A stretch of 64,000 bases of DNA from positions 40,622 to 104,621 of the forward strand of contig JAFRGO010000005.1 of NCBI GenBank assembly GCA_017433765.1. Reading direction: 5' to 3'. The notes beneath the pieces are model-generated. The model saw only the letters and a program-made list of their open reading frames with translations. It did not search any database and had not been told where the DNA came from. The stretch is from Candidatus Saccharimonadota bacterium. GTDB taxonomy: Bacteria; Patescibacteriota; Saccharimonadia; Saccharimonadales; Saccharimonadaceae. The position numbers and the translations under genes are program-made. Positions 16,981 to 24,762 of this stretch are shown piece after piece; position 1 is the first letter of the stretch; every line of letters starts with the position of its first letter.

Positions 16981-18551
16981 AGTGAAGCGTCGCAGAGAGA
17001 TTGGCAATAGGTCGCGCGGTTGGAATTGTGCTCGTCTGCGGTGTTACCATAATACATCTTACCGTCGTCACCTGTCAAGAAGTAGAGATAGGAGCTATCG
17101 GCGGGAGAGGCGACGGCACGGAGAGCGGACAGGCCTGGGTTGGAAATCGCACCACAGGGAAGGCCAGCATGGCCGTAGTTTTCGCCGGTATTATAGCAGC
17201 TATCGGCGGCCAGCGCGGAGGCGTTATCGGAGTAAGTCGAACGATTTTTGTCAACTAAATCAAGGTAGTATTTAATCGTGGCGTCGGAGCCGAGGTGCTG
17301 GCCGATGGCGAGGCGATTATAGAAAACGCTGGCGACTAGAGCCATATCGTCGGCGGTGGCGGCTTCTTTCTGGACTACGGAGGCGAGGATAATTCCCTCG
17401 TGGAGGCTGAGGCCGTGTTCGCGGAACTTCGCCTCTAGATTATAGGAAATAACATTCTTGTATAGTTCATCCAGATAGGACTTGATAATAGACTCGACCG
17501 AAGCGCCTTTGTGGTATTCGATAGTCTCGCCGAAAATGTAGCCCTCGAGCGAGGCGTCAGCAGGCTTGTCTTTCAAAACCGGATGGTCATATTCGGCGGC
17601 GAAGGCTTCTTCGATTTCGGTCTCGGAATAGCCGTTGTGGAGCAGAGTTTTACGAAAATCGTCGAGTGTCGCACCTGGTAGAGTCGTGAGGCGGAAAGTA
17701 ACTACGCCAGCACTACCGTCAACGATGGTGGCGACGATATCTTGGACGGAAGATTGCTTGTTGAAACTATAGCGGCCGACTTTTAGCTGGCTGGCGAGGC
17801 CGTGGAGTTTGAGATAAATTTTGAAGGTGAGGGGGTTTTTAATCAAGTCCTTTTGTTTTAAGAGGGCAGAGATGGTATCGACAGACATGCCATCTTCGAT
17901 AGTCAGAGTCTTATACTGGCAAGACTCGAGGTTTTTGGCGATAGCCTCGTCGTTAGAGCAGTCAACTCCACCCGCGACCGGAGTAAGCGAACTAGCGTAG
18001 GAAACGACTAATGTTGTAAAAATTACAACAATCACCCCTAGAGCGGAGGCAATGATGCGCTTGGTTTTCTTCTGGAGGCGTTTTTTGCGCTCGACCTTGG
18101 GCATGACGCCGGTCGAGGAATATTCTGGGGTCTTGAGTTTGCCGTTGGCGAAATTTTCGAGGAAATCTTGGAGGATAATTGCGGCGGCTTCGGAATCGAC
18201 TTCACCTTTTTCGATGGAGAATTTTTTCTTGCGGGATTTGAGGCGAGTTTCGGCTTCGACGGAGGTCAAAGATTCGTCTTGGAAGGCAACCTTGGCGCCG
18301 TGGATTTTGGACTTGAGCTTCTTCGCGAACTCTCGAGAATATTGGCTCTGGGCGGTCTCTTCGCCGTTGTTGTTGCGAGGGAGACCGACGACGAAAAAGG
18401 TAGTGCCGTGGACACGAGCGAGGCGAGCGAGTTGTTCGAACTCGGTGCCGTCAACGGCGATGGTGCCCTGGGGGACAGCAATCCGGACGGCGCTGTCTGC
18501 CTTGGCGACGCCGATGCGTTTGGTTCCGACATCTAGCCCGATGAGTTTCAT
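16977..18551 (-). CDS. RuvX (YqgF) - MltG fusion protein
   Basis: 524 aa joining two usually separate proteins. Residues 1-140 are YqgF/RuvX, an RNase H-fold nuclease for pre-16S rRNA or Holliday junctions: GLDVGTKRIG with Asp7, DESLTS with Glu93, acidic Asp119. A basic linker and one transmembrane helix (165-187) follow. Residues 210-524 are MltG (YceG), the lytic transglycosylase that terminates nascent glycan strands: LEGYIFGETI and catalytic Glu395 in LASVVQKEA. The topology puts the nuclease in the cytoplasm and MltG outside. The two genes are neighbours in many Firmicutes, which suggests a fusion of adjacent genes. ATGA overlaps link it to both neighbours. Palindrome copy 3 encodes part of the membrane helix. 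Confidence 0.92.
   Translation of the reverse strand: MKLIGLDVGTKRIGVAKADSAVRIAVPQGTIAVDGTEFEQLARLARVHGTTFFVVGLPRNNNGEETAQSQYSREFAKKLKSKIHGAKVAFQDESLTSVEAETRLKSRKKKFSIEKGEVDSEAAAIILQDFLENFANGKLKTPEYSSTGVMPKVERKKRLQKKTKRIIASALGVIVVIFTTLVVSYASSLTPVAGGVDCSNDEAIAKNLESCQYKTLTIEDGMSVDTISALLKQKDLIKNPLTFKIYLKLHGLASQLKVGRYSFNKQSSVQDIVATIVDGSAGVVTFRLTTLPGATLDDFRKTLLHNGYSETEIEEAFAAEYDHPVLKDKPADASLEGYIFGETIEYHKGASVESIIKSYLDELYKNVISYNLEAKFREHGLSLHEGIILASVVQKEAATADDMALVASVFYNRLAIGQHLGSDATIKYYLDLVDKNRSTYSDNASALAADSCYNTGENYGHAGLPCGAISNPGLSALRAVASPADSSYLYFLTGDDGKMYYGNTADEHNSNRATYCQSLCDASL
18012..18030. repeat. Palindrome TGTTGTAA-AAA-TTACAACA, copy 3 (in ruvX-mltG)
   Basis: Perfect 8-bp arms, located in the codons of the transmembrane helix of the fusion protein (VVIFTTL). 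Confidence 0.85.
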
Positions 18552-20326
18552 TCTTCGACCGTCACAGATACGCTAACTTTATTCGGGTCGGTCGGGACAG
18601 AGGAAACCCAGAAGTAGGATTTTTTAATTTCGACAGAGGAAACGCCATTGATAGACTTCAGAAGAGATTGGACTTCGCCGATTTTGCGACCAGAGGCCTT
18701 CTCGAGGACGTCCATCTCGGTCACTTTCGGCCCAACCTTATAGGTAGTCTTCAGCTTACCAGTATATCCGTCTCCAGACTCGAGGAAATATTCGACGAAA
18801 GGATTGCCGATGGCGTAAATCTTCTGATCGTTGGCGAGGGTGGCCTTGGCGGTAATATATTCCTCGATGCGAACTTTATCGACGGTGAAGACCTTGAAGG
18901 TGGCCTTCTGGGTGGCGGTAGGAGTCGTGCCTTCGGGGACTTGTTCGCCGACGGTAACGTTAACGCTAGAGTCAGAGTTCTCGGCCTTGAAAGTGTCCTC
19001 CAAAATCAACATGGAATCGGAAATTTTGGCGAGGAGCTTTTTCTTCCCTTCCGAGGCGGTCATAGTGTCGGAGAGTTTTTGGCGGGCATTATCGACGTCT
19101 TCTTGGGAGACAACGGTGACAACATTGGTCGTGCCGCCGCTAATCTCGGTTGTATTGTAGGCAGAAGCAACACCGACAGTATCAGGGACAGACCAGTCGG
19201 ATTTACCCTTGGCGAGATCGTATTTGGCGCCCGGTTCGGCGGCGATGATGTTGATTTTGATGCTAATCAGACAGCCGACGCCAGAGATTTCGTTAATGTT
19301 GCTATTTTCGCATTTTGAGAGGGTTTTGCCGTCCCATTTAATGATGTTTGACTCGGTAGACAGATAAGCATAGTCGCCGTAGACGAATTTGCTATTCGCC
19401 GGTACGGTCAAAGAATGCTCGGCCTTGTTATACTCGAAATAAGTCGCAATCGAGAGTTCGCCCTTGGCGCGCTCGCCGATGTCCTTTTTGCCGGTGGCCT
19501 CGAAGGTGACGGTCGGCTCGTCGGTCAGGACTTCTTCGTGGAGGTAGAACTTACCAGAGGTAGCGTCTTCGGCGGACTGTTCACGGGTGAAGGTGACGGA
19601 TTCGCTGAAATTATTAGAAGTGGTGCGGATAGAGACGGAGATATCGACGGCGGGGGCGAAGGCAAAGGCCCAGACGAGGAAGGCAACGAGAAGAACTAGG
19701 CCGAGACCACCAAAGACGAGGAGTTTCCAATGTTTCGCAACCCAGGGGAATTTCTGGGCGAAGGGGGAGGGGAGGTCGGATTTTTTGGACTTGGACTGTT
19801 TTTTGCTACGGATACGAGCCTCGGGATCGTCGTCTTCGGGGTCGGAAGCGTCGTCAGAAGAGGTGGATTTCACGGGAGATTTGTCGGGACTTTCTTCCGC
19901 GCTTTCATCCTCGTCAACAGAGGTGGAAGAAGCGTCGTCGTCGGCGATGTCCTCGGAAATCTCGTCGAGCACGACGTCGGAGACTTCGTCGGCGTCAGAG
20001 ACGAATTCTTCGGCGACGGGGTTGGCGGACTCTTCGGCGGCGGAAGCGTCGGAGGGGATGTAGGGCTTCGAGGTCAGAGAATCGGCGACATGGAGGTCGA
20101 AGTTCATGGCGAATTTCAGGAGGGCGGGGTCGGTCGTGACGAGGACGGGAATCTTGCCGGCCTCTTCGGCGGTCTTGACGATTAGGCGGATATTGATGGC
20201 GCTGCGGAAGATGCTCGCAGGCTTCGGCGGGACGATGGCGACGATTTTATTGGAGGCGGATTTGAGCGCTCCGATCACGTCAGTAATATCATCCTCGGGA
20301 GAAACATTTATGACGTCTTTGTTCAT
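18548..20326 (-). CDS. CPR-type baseplate J-like membrane protein
   Basis: 592 aa from MNKDVINVSPEDD. The N-terminal alpha/beta domain (about 1-90: NKIVAIVPPKPASIFRS, VLVTTDPALLKFA) is followed by a very acidic, Ser-rich linker (about 100-190), a basic stretch, one transmembrane helix (about 208-230) and a large extracytoplasmic beta-rich domain. This layout is known from Patescibacteria proteins annotated as baseplate J-like; the role is unknown. The start lies 6 nt after TATATT (20333-20338), so the mRNA is probably leaderless; an ATG at 20344 is upstream of the predicted transcript start and is rejected. First gene of the operon with RuvX-MltG and LysM-CHAP, so a cell-envelope function is inferred. 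Confidence 0.75.
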   Translation of the reverse strand: MNKDVINVSPEDDITDVIGALKSASNKIVAIVPPKPASIFRSAINIRLIVKTAEEAGKIPVLVTTDPALLKFAMNFDLHVADSLTSKPYIPSDASAAEESANPVAEEFVSDADEVSDVVLDEISEDIADDDASSTSVDEDESAEESPDKSPVKSTSSDDASDPEDDDPEARIRSKKQSKSKKSDLPSPFAQKFPWVAKHWKLLVFGGLGLVLLVAFLVWAFAFAPAVDISVSIRTTSNNFSESVTFTREQSAEDATSGKFYLHEEVLTDEPTVTFEATGKKDIGERAKGELSIATYFEYNKAEHSLTVPANSKFVYGDYAYLSTESNIIKWDGKTLSKCENSNINEISGVGCLISIKINIIAAEPGAKYDLAKGKSDWSVPDTVGVASAYNTTEISGGTTNVVTVVSQEDVDNARQKLSDTMTASEGKKKLLAKISDSMLILEDTFKAENSDSSVNVTVGEQVPEGTTPTATQKATFKVFTVDKVRIEEYITAKATLANDQKIYAIGNPFVEYFLESGDGYTGKLKTTYKVGPKVTEMDVLEKASGRKIGEVQSLLKSINGVSSVEIKKSYFWVSSVPTDPNKVSVSVTVEE

Positions 20327-20375
20327 ATATTTAATATAACACAAAATGAGCCGCTTGTGTTAAAATAAATACATA

Positions 20376-21953
20376 ATGGGTTTGTTTAATTTCAAAAAGG
20401 CTGGCGCACCCCAAGCAGCACCAGTAGTCTATAACCAGATGATGCCGACGATGACGGCGGCGGCGCCGGCGGCGAGTAGTGGGAACTCGAATTTGGCGCA
20501 GTTGGCCTTTAGCGCGATTCAGGACGGGATAATTATCGTGGACGGGAAGCGCGTGATAAAGATGATAAACCCAGCGGCGACGAAGATGACCGGGAATCTC
20601 GACGATAGTTTCGCGTTGGGGATAGATTTGGCGCTGATTTTTAAGCTAGAGACGGACGAGGGGCGGCCAATTGCGGATGCGCAGAATCCGGTGTTTCACG
20701 CGATTGAGACGAACCAGGAGTTTAAATCGAGGGATTTTGTGCTGGCGGCGAAAGATAGCGACAAAAAATACCCGCTAGAGATAAAAGTCGTCCCGACGAA
20801 GAGTCCAGAGGGCGACAGGATTGTGACTTTTCGCGATATTCAGAAGGAACTAGAGGAGAGTAAGGAGCAGTCGGAGTTTATTTCGACGGCGAGCCATGAG
20901 ATGCGGACGCCGGTGGCATCGATTGAGGGCTATCTCGGGCTGACGCTGAACCCCCAGACGGCGACGATTGATGAGCGGGCGCGAAAATATCTCGAATCGG
21001 CGAGAGAGGCGAGCCGACATCTGGGGAAGTTGTTCCAAGATTTGCTGGACGTGACGAAGCTCGACGACCGGAAGATAAAGCCCCATTCGGTGCCGGTGGA
21101 TTTGGCAGAGGTAATCAAGAAAATCTCCGACGGATATATAGATAAGTTCAAACAGAAGGAGATAAACTACGGCTTCGGGACGAGCAAGGCGAAGCACGGC
21201 CTGCACTCGGTGGAACAGAAGATATATTCCTTTGCGGACGTAGATTTCTTACACGAGATTATGTCGAACCTAATCGAGAACGCGATAAAATACAGTCCCC
21301 AGGGCGGGTCGATTTGGGTGAGCGTCAACGGGGAGGACGAGCGGGCGATTATTTCGGTGGCGGACACGGGGATTGGGATACCGCAGGCGGATTTGGAGCA
21401 TATTTTCCAGAAGTTCTATCGAGTAGATAATAGCGCCACAAGGGAGATTGGGGGGACGGGGCTGGGGCTTTACCTAGTAAAGCAGCGGACGACGTCGATG
21501 GGCGGGGCGGTCTGGGTGGAGAGTATGCTGGGGAAGGGTTCGACGTTCTTCGTGGCTTTGCCGAGGATTTCGCAGGACGAATACGAGAAGCGCAAGATTG
21601 CGATGGCGAATTATATGCAGGCGGTGCAGGCGAAGCGGGCGCAAGAGACGGATGAGGCGATGGCGGCGCTACGGGCGGCGCAGGTACAACAGGCGCAGAA
21701 GATTCTCGCGACGGCACCGAAGGCAGTGACGGCGCCGGTAGCGACGACGGCGGCAGCGACACAGCTGGCGGTAGCACAGCCAGCGACGACCGAGACGACT
21801 ACACCGGCACCAGTAGCACAGCCAGTGGCGCAAGCGACGGTGCCAGCCCAGCCGGCACAGACTGTTCAGGTGACGGCGCAAGCCAAGCCGACACAGACGG
21901 CGCAGCCGACGGCGGCGACTGATTCAACAACGACAAATAATATGATAAAATAA
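20376..21953 (+). CDS. Soluble PAS-domain histidine kinase with Ala/Pro/Thr-rich tail
   Basis: 525 aa. No transmembrane helix. A short Ala-rich N-terminus precedes a PAS domain (about 40-155), the dimerisation/phospho-acceptor helix with His174 in SHEMRTP, and the ATPase domain with N box NLIENAIKYS, G1 DTGIGI, F box KFYR and G2 GGTGLGL. The last 110 residues are low-complexity Ala, Pro, Gln and Thr. It autophosphorylates and passes phosphate to the response regulator 16 bp downstream. The ATG is 9 nt behind TAAAAT (20361-20366). It is divergent from the baseplate J-like gene. The signal sensed is unknown and probably cytoplasmic. Confidence 0.93.
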   Translation: MGLFNFKKAGAPQAAPVVYNQMMPTMTAAAPAASSGNSNLAQLAFSAIQDGIIIVDGKRVIKMINPAATKMTGNLDDSFALGIDLALIFKLETDEGRPIADAQNPVFHAIETNQEFKSRDFVLAAKDSDKKYPLEIKVVPTKSPEGDRIVTFRDIQKELEESKEQSEFISTASHEMRTPVASIEGYLGLTLNPQTATIDERARKYLESAREASRHLGKLFQDLLDVTKLDDRKIKPHSVPVDLAEVIKKISDGYIDKFKQKEINYGFGTSKAKHGLHSVEQKIYSFADVDFLHEIMSNLIENAIKYSPQGGSIWVSVNGEDERAIISVADTGIGIPQADLEHIFQKFYRVDNSATREIGGTGLGLYLVKQRTTSMGGAVWVESMLGKGSTFFVALPRISQDEYEKRKIAMANYMQAVQAKRAQETDEAMAALRAAQVQQAQKILATAPKAVTAPVATTAAATQLAVAQPATTETTTPAPVAQPVAQATVPAQPAQTVQVTAQAKPTQTAQPTAATDSTTTNNMIK

Positions 21954-21969
21954 GAAAAATGGAGGAAAT

Positions 21970-22785
21970 ATGACCAAGGTAATGGTAGTTGAGGACGATA
22001 ACAGCCTCAGAGAAATATACAGCATTCGCTTGACCGCAGAGAACTACGAGGTAGTCTCGGCGGGGGACGGCGAGGAGGCGCTGGCGGTGGCGGTGCGAGA
22101 AAAGCCGGATTTGATTCTCTCGGATGTGATGATGCCGAAGATTTCGGGCTTTGATATGCTAGATATTTTGCGCCAGACGCCAGAGACGGCGAACATCAAG
22201 GTCGTGATGATGACGGCGCTATCGAGCGAAGACCAGAGAGCGCGGGGTGAGGGGCTAGGGGCGGACAGGTATCTCGTCAAGTCGCAGGTGGGGATTGAGG
22301 ACGTAGTGAACGCGATTCATGATGTGCTGGGCGACAAAGCTGGGGCGGAGCCGGCCGAACAAGCGGCGACGACAGCTATGCCAGAAACGCCGGCGGCGTC
22401 TGCGCCAGAGGTGGCGTCAGCCGTACAAGCGCCGGTCGAAGTAGCCCCTGCGCCGGCAGAACAGTCAGGGGCGACACCAGTTGAACAGCCGGTAGCGGCT
22501 CCGGTTACGCCGGAAGCGGTGGCTCAGCCAGCGCCGGAAGTGGCGCCAACGGCGGAAATTCCTGCTGTGCCGGAGGTAGCACAAGCACCAGTCGAGGCGC
22601 CGGTCGCGCCCGCGCCGGCTGCGCCAGAGGTAGTTTCTATACCTTCCGCACCAGAAGTAGCAGCACCAACGGAGGCGACGCCTCAGCCAGCGCCGGAAGA
22701 ATTGCAAGATTTCAACGCCAAGAGAGTAGAAGAACATACGATTCCCGTCCCAGAGGAGATGAGTGGACTCGGTACGGCTCAATAA
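21970..22785 (+). CDS. Response regulator, receiver domain plus Ala/Pro-rich tail, no output domain
   Basis: 271 aa. The CheY-like receiver domain (1-120) has the acidic pair in VVEDDN, phospho-acceptor Asp52 (LILSDVMMPK), Thr/Ser in MMTALS and Lys104 (YLVKSQ). The remaining 150 residues are Ala/Pro/Glu/Val repeats (PEVA, APVEA types) with no DNA-binding or enzymatic domain. A Shine-Dalgarno GGAGGAAAT precedes the ATG. Partner of the kinase just upstream, whose tail is similarly low in complexity. With no output domain it may act by protein-protein contacts. The 3' end overlaps the pseudouridine synthase gene by 23 nt. Confidence 0.92.
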   Translation: MTKVMVVEDDNSLREIYSIRLTAENYEVVSAGDGEEALAVAVREKPDLILSDVMMPKISGFDMLDILRQTPETANIKVVMMTALSSEDQRARGEGLGADRYLVKSQVGIEDVVNAIHDVLGDKAGAEPAEQAATTAMPETPAASAPEVASAVQAPVEVAPAPAEQSGATPVEQPVAAPVTPEAVAQPAPEVAPTAEIPAVPEVAQAPVEAPVAPAPAAPEVVSIPSAPEVAAPTEATPQPAPEELQDFNAKRVEEHTIPVPEEMSGLGTAQ

Positions 22786-23446
22786 ATTCTTGGCCGAAAG
22801 GCTGGGGATTTCGCGGCGCGAAGCGGACGAGTTGATTGCCCGAGGTGAAGTTTTGGTGAACGAAAAACCAGGGGTAATCGGGCAAAGAGTTGACAAATCT
22901 AGCAAAGTGTGCTATAATGGAAGGATAGTGGCATTTATGCCCGCATATCTTTATGTGGCCCTCAATAAACCGGAGGGCTATGTTTGTTCAAGGAAGCAAC
23001 AGGGGGAGGCGCCAACGATTTATGCGATTTTGCCGAAAAAATACCAAGAGCTGAAGACGGTGGGGAGACTGGACAAAAATTCGTCAGGATTGATATTGAT
23101 GACAAACGACGGGGATTTTGCGTTCAGAATGACGCACCCGAAATTTTACAAAGACAAGAAATATATTGTGACACTTGACCGCGAGCTGGAACCGTTGCAC
23201 CAGCAGATGATAGCGGATTTTGGGATAGAAATCGGGGATGGGGTGTCGAAGATGGGGCTAGTGAGGCTGGACGAGACGCGGAGGAAGTTTGAGGTGACGC
23301 TGCACGAGGGGCGAAATCGGCAGATTCGGCGGACTTTTTTGGCGCTGGGATATAAAGTAGAGAAGTTACACAGGATTAGTTTTGGGGAATATGAGCTGGC
23401 GGGACTGAAGCCTGGAGAGTATGTAGAGATAAAAATAGCGAAGTAG
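22763..23446 (+). CDS. S4-domain pseudouridine synthase (RsuA/RluB/RluE family)
   Basis: 227 aa, GTG start inside the end of the response-regulator gene, with AGAGGAG 4 nt upstream. It converts specific rRNA uridines to pseudouridine. The N-terminal S4 RNA-binding domain (1-60: RLNKFLAERLGISRREAD) and the catalytic domain with VGRLDKNSSGLILMTNDGD (catalytic Asp of GRLD) and EGRNRQIRR are present. It is co-transcribed with the two-component pair. Whether it is RsuA-like or RluB-like cannot be settled here. A hairpin terminator follows at 23560-23585. Confidence 0.93.
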   Translation: MDSVRLNKFLAERLGISRREADELIARGEVLVNEKPGVIGQRVDKSSKVCYNGRIVAFMPAYLYVALNKPEGYVCSRKQQGEAPTIYAILPKKYQELKTVGRLDKNSSGLILMTNDGDFAFRMTHPKFYKDKKYIVTLDRELEPLHQQMIADFGIEIGDGVSKMGLVRLDETRRKFEVTLHEGRNRQIRRTFLALGYKVEKLHRISFGEYELAGLKPGEYVEIKIAK

Positions 23447-23560
23447 GGCCGTGCAGACCGTGCAGAGGTTCGTGAGACGAGACAGGGGTTTTACTGGGTG
23501 GAGTTCGGTAGGACGAGATGGAGGTTCTATGGGGTGGGGTTTAGTAGGATGAGAAAGAGG
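23447..23560. repeat. Degenerate tandem repeat, G/T-rich intergenic stretch
   Basis: Two and a half imperfect units of about 36 bp follow the pattern GTTCG-GAC/GACGAGA...GGGTGGAG. A short GTGCAGACCGTGCAGA duplication precedes them. The stretch is C-poor on the plus strand, like the 3' flanks of uvrB and eno. Confidence 0.45.
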
Positions 23561-23585
23561 CCGGGCGGAGGCTCGGCTATTTTTG
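23560..23585 (+). terminator. Terminator of the kinase/regulator/pseudouridine synthase operon
   Basis: A GCCGGGC / GCTCGGC stem (one G-U pair) with a GGAG loop is followed by TATTTTT. It overlaps the stop codon of the convergent FtsA-like gene. Confidence 0.7.
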
Positions 23586-24716
23586 GAGGAGTTTTTTGAG
23601 GTTGCCGAGGAGGGGGCGGGACGGGGCGGAGCCCGCTTCGACATCGAGGGCGACGCGAAGGAGGCCAAGGGCGTTGACGAAGGTAGGCGAGAGGAGGGAC
23701 TGGTCGAAAGTGGCGGCGCAGGAGAAATCGGGGAGGGAGAGGGGGTCGAGAACAGAGACGATGGGGCGGCGGGCGAAGGGGAGGCCAGAGAACCAATCTT
23801 CGAGAGCGAGAGATTCTTGGACGGAGTCGAGGGCCGAACCGCCACCAAAAAGCAGGAGGCGCGAGGGGAGAAGGTCGAGGTCGGTGAATGTAGAGAGGGC
23901 GACGTTGACGCCGGCGAGCCAAACAGAGGGGTCGGAGCTGGCGACGCTGGCGCCGAGGGCGAAGGAGGAGGTGGCACGGAGACCAGAGGTATCGAGGAGG
24001 GCGAGAGAGGTAGTGGCGGCGCCGAGATCGAGGAGAATGGAAGCGGTGGGGCTGGATTCGGAGGCGCCGAGGAGGGCGCGCGAGGCGGCGAAGGGGTTGG
24101 CGGAGATGGCAAGGAGGGTGAGCTCGAGGTCAGCGACGATTTTCTCGAGGGCGGAGACCTGGAGTCTAGGAGCGAAAACGGTGTAAAATTCGAGGTCGAG
24201 ATCGGTGCCAGAGAAACCGATGGGGTTGTTGATGCGTTCGCCATCGATGGTGAGGGAGAGGAGGCAGGAGCTAATCAGGGAGACTTCGGCGAGGGGATTC
24301 TCAGTCTCGAAGGAGAGGTCAGAGGTGGCACGCTCGCGAGTAGTGGACTGGACCTTGGTGAGGATTTTTTCCATTTCGGTCTCGGAAAAGGGGGCGTCTG
24401 GGGCGGCGCGGCGGTAGTGAATGGAGGTGGTGAGCATTTTTAGCATCTCGCCGGAAAGGCCAAAAACGACCTGGTCGGCGCGGAGAGAAGTCATGTCTTC
24501 GAGAGACTTAATAGCGCGCTCGCAGGCGTCGGTGACGGCGGGGAGATCGGAAATAGCGCCGGCAGAGATGGCGCCGGCGGGGAGATCGGCCTGGGCGAGG
24601 GAGAGGAGCTCGAGCGAGGCGGGGGTTTTGCGACTTTTTACAACACGGGCAAAAAGTGCCTTGATAGAAGACGTCCCGAGATCGAGAGCCAAGATGGTGT
24701 CGCCGGAAGTTTTCAT
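23577..24716 (-). CDS. FtsA/PilM-like actin-fold ATPase
   Basis: 379 aa. The actin-like ATPase fold has phosphate-1 motif ILALDLGTSSIKALF (N-terminus), phosphate-2 SILLDLGAATTSLALL (about 220) and adenosine motif RLLLFGGGSALDSV (about 300), with an SHS2-like insertion between about 85 and 165. FtsA tethers FtsZ to the membrane; PilM organises type IV pili. The C-terminus ends GNLKKLLQK, which could be a short amphipathic membrane-targeting helix as in FtsA. The ATG lies exactly 6 nt after TATAAT (24723-24728), so it is probably leaderless. It is monocistronic, with no ftsZ or pil gene nearby, so FtsA versus PilM stays open; FtsA-like is favoured by the C-terminal helix. Confidence 0.75.
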   Translation of the reverse strand: MKTSGDTILALDLGTSSIKALFARVVKSRKTPASLELLSLAQADLPAGAISAGAISDLPAVTDACERAIKSLEDMTSLRADQVVFGLSGEMLKMLTTSIHYRRAAPDAPFSETEMEKILTKVQSTTRERATSDLSFETENPLAEVSLISSCLLSLTIDGERINNPIGFSGTDLDLEFYTVFAPRLQVSALEKIVADLELTLLAISANPFAASRALLGASESSPTASILLDLGAATTSLALLDTSGLRATSSFALGASVASSDPSVWLAGVNVALSTFTDLDLLPSRLLLFGGGSALDSVQESLALEDWFSGLPFARRPIVSVLDPLSLPDFSCAATFDQSLLSPTFVNALGLLRVALDVEAGSAPSRPLLGNLKKLLQK

Positions 24717-24762
24717 AAGGCGATTATAACATAAGAACTTCTGTTTAGCTAGGCGAGAAAGA

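Noticed and set aside
9847..18030. Palindromes as transcription terminators or operators
   Set aside because: They lie in the middle of coding sequences with no T run or nearby gene boundary.
24637..24660. Possible fifth palindrome copy (TTACAACA at the FtsA-like gene)
   Set aside because: Only one half-site is present; the other arm matches at three of eight positions.
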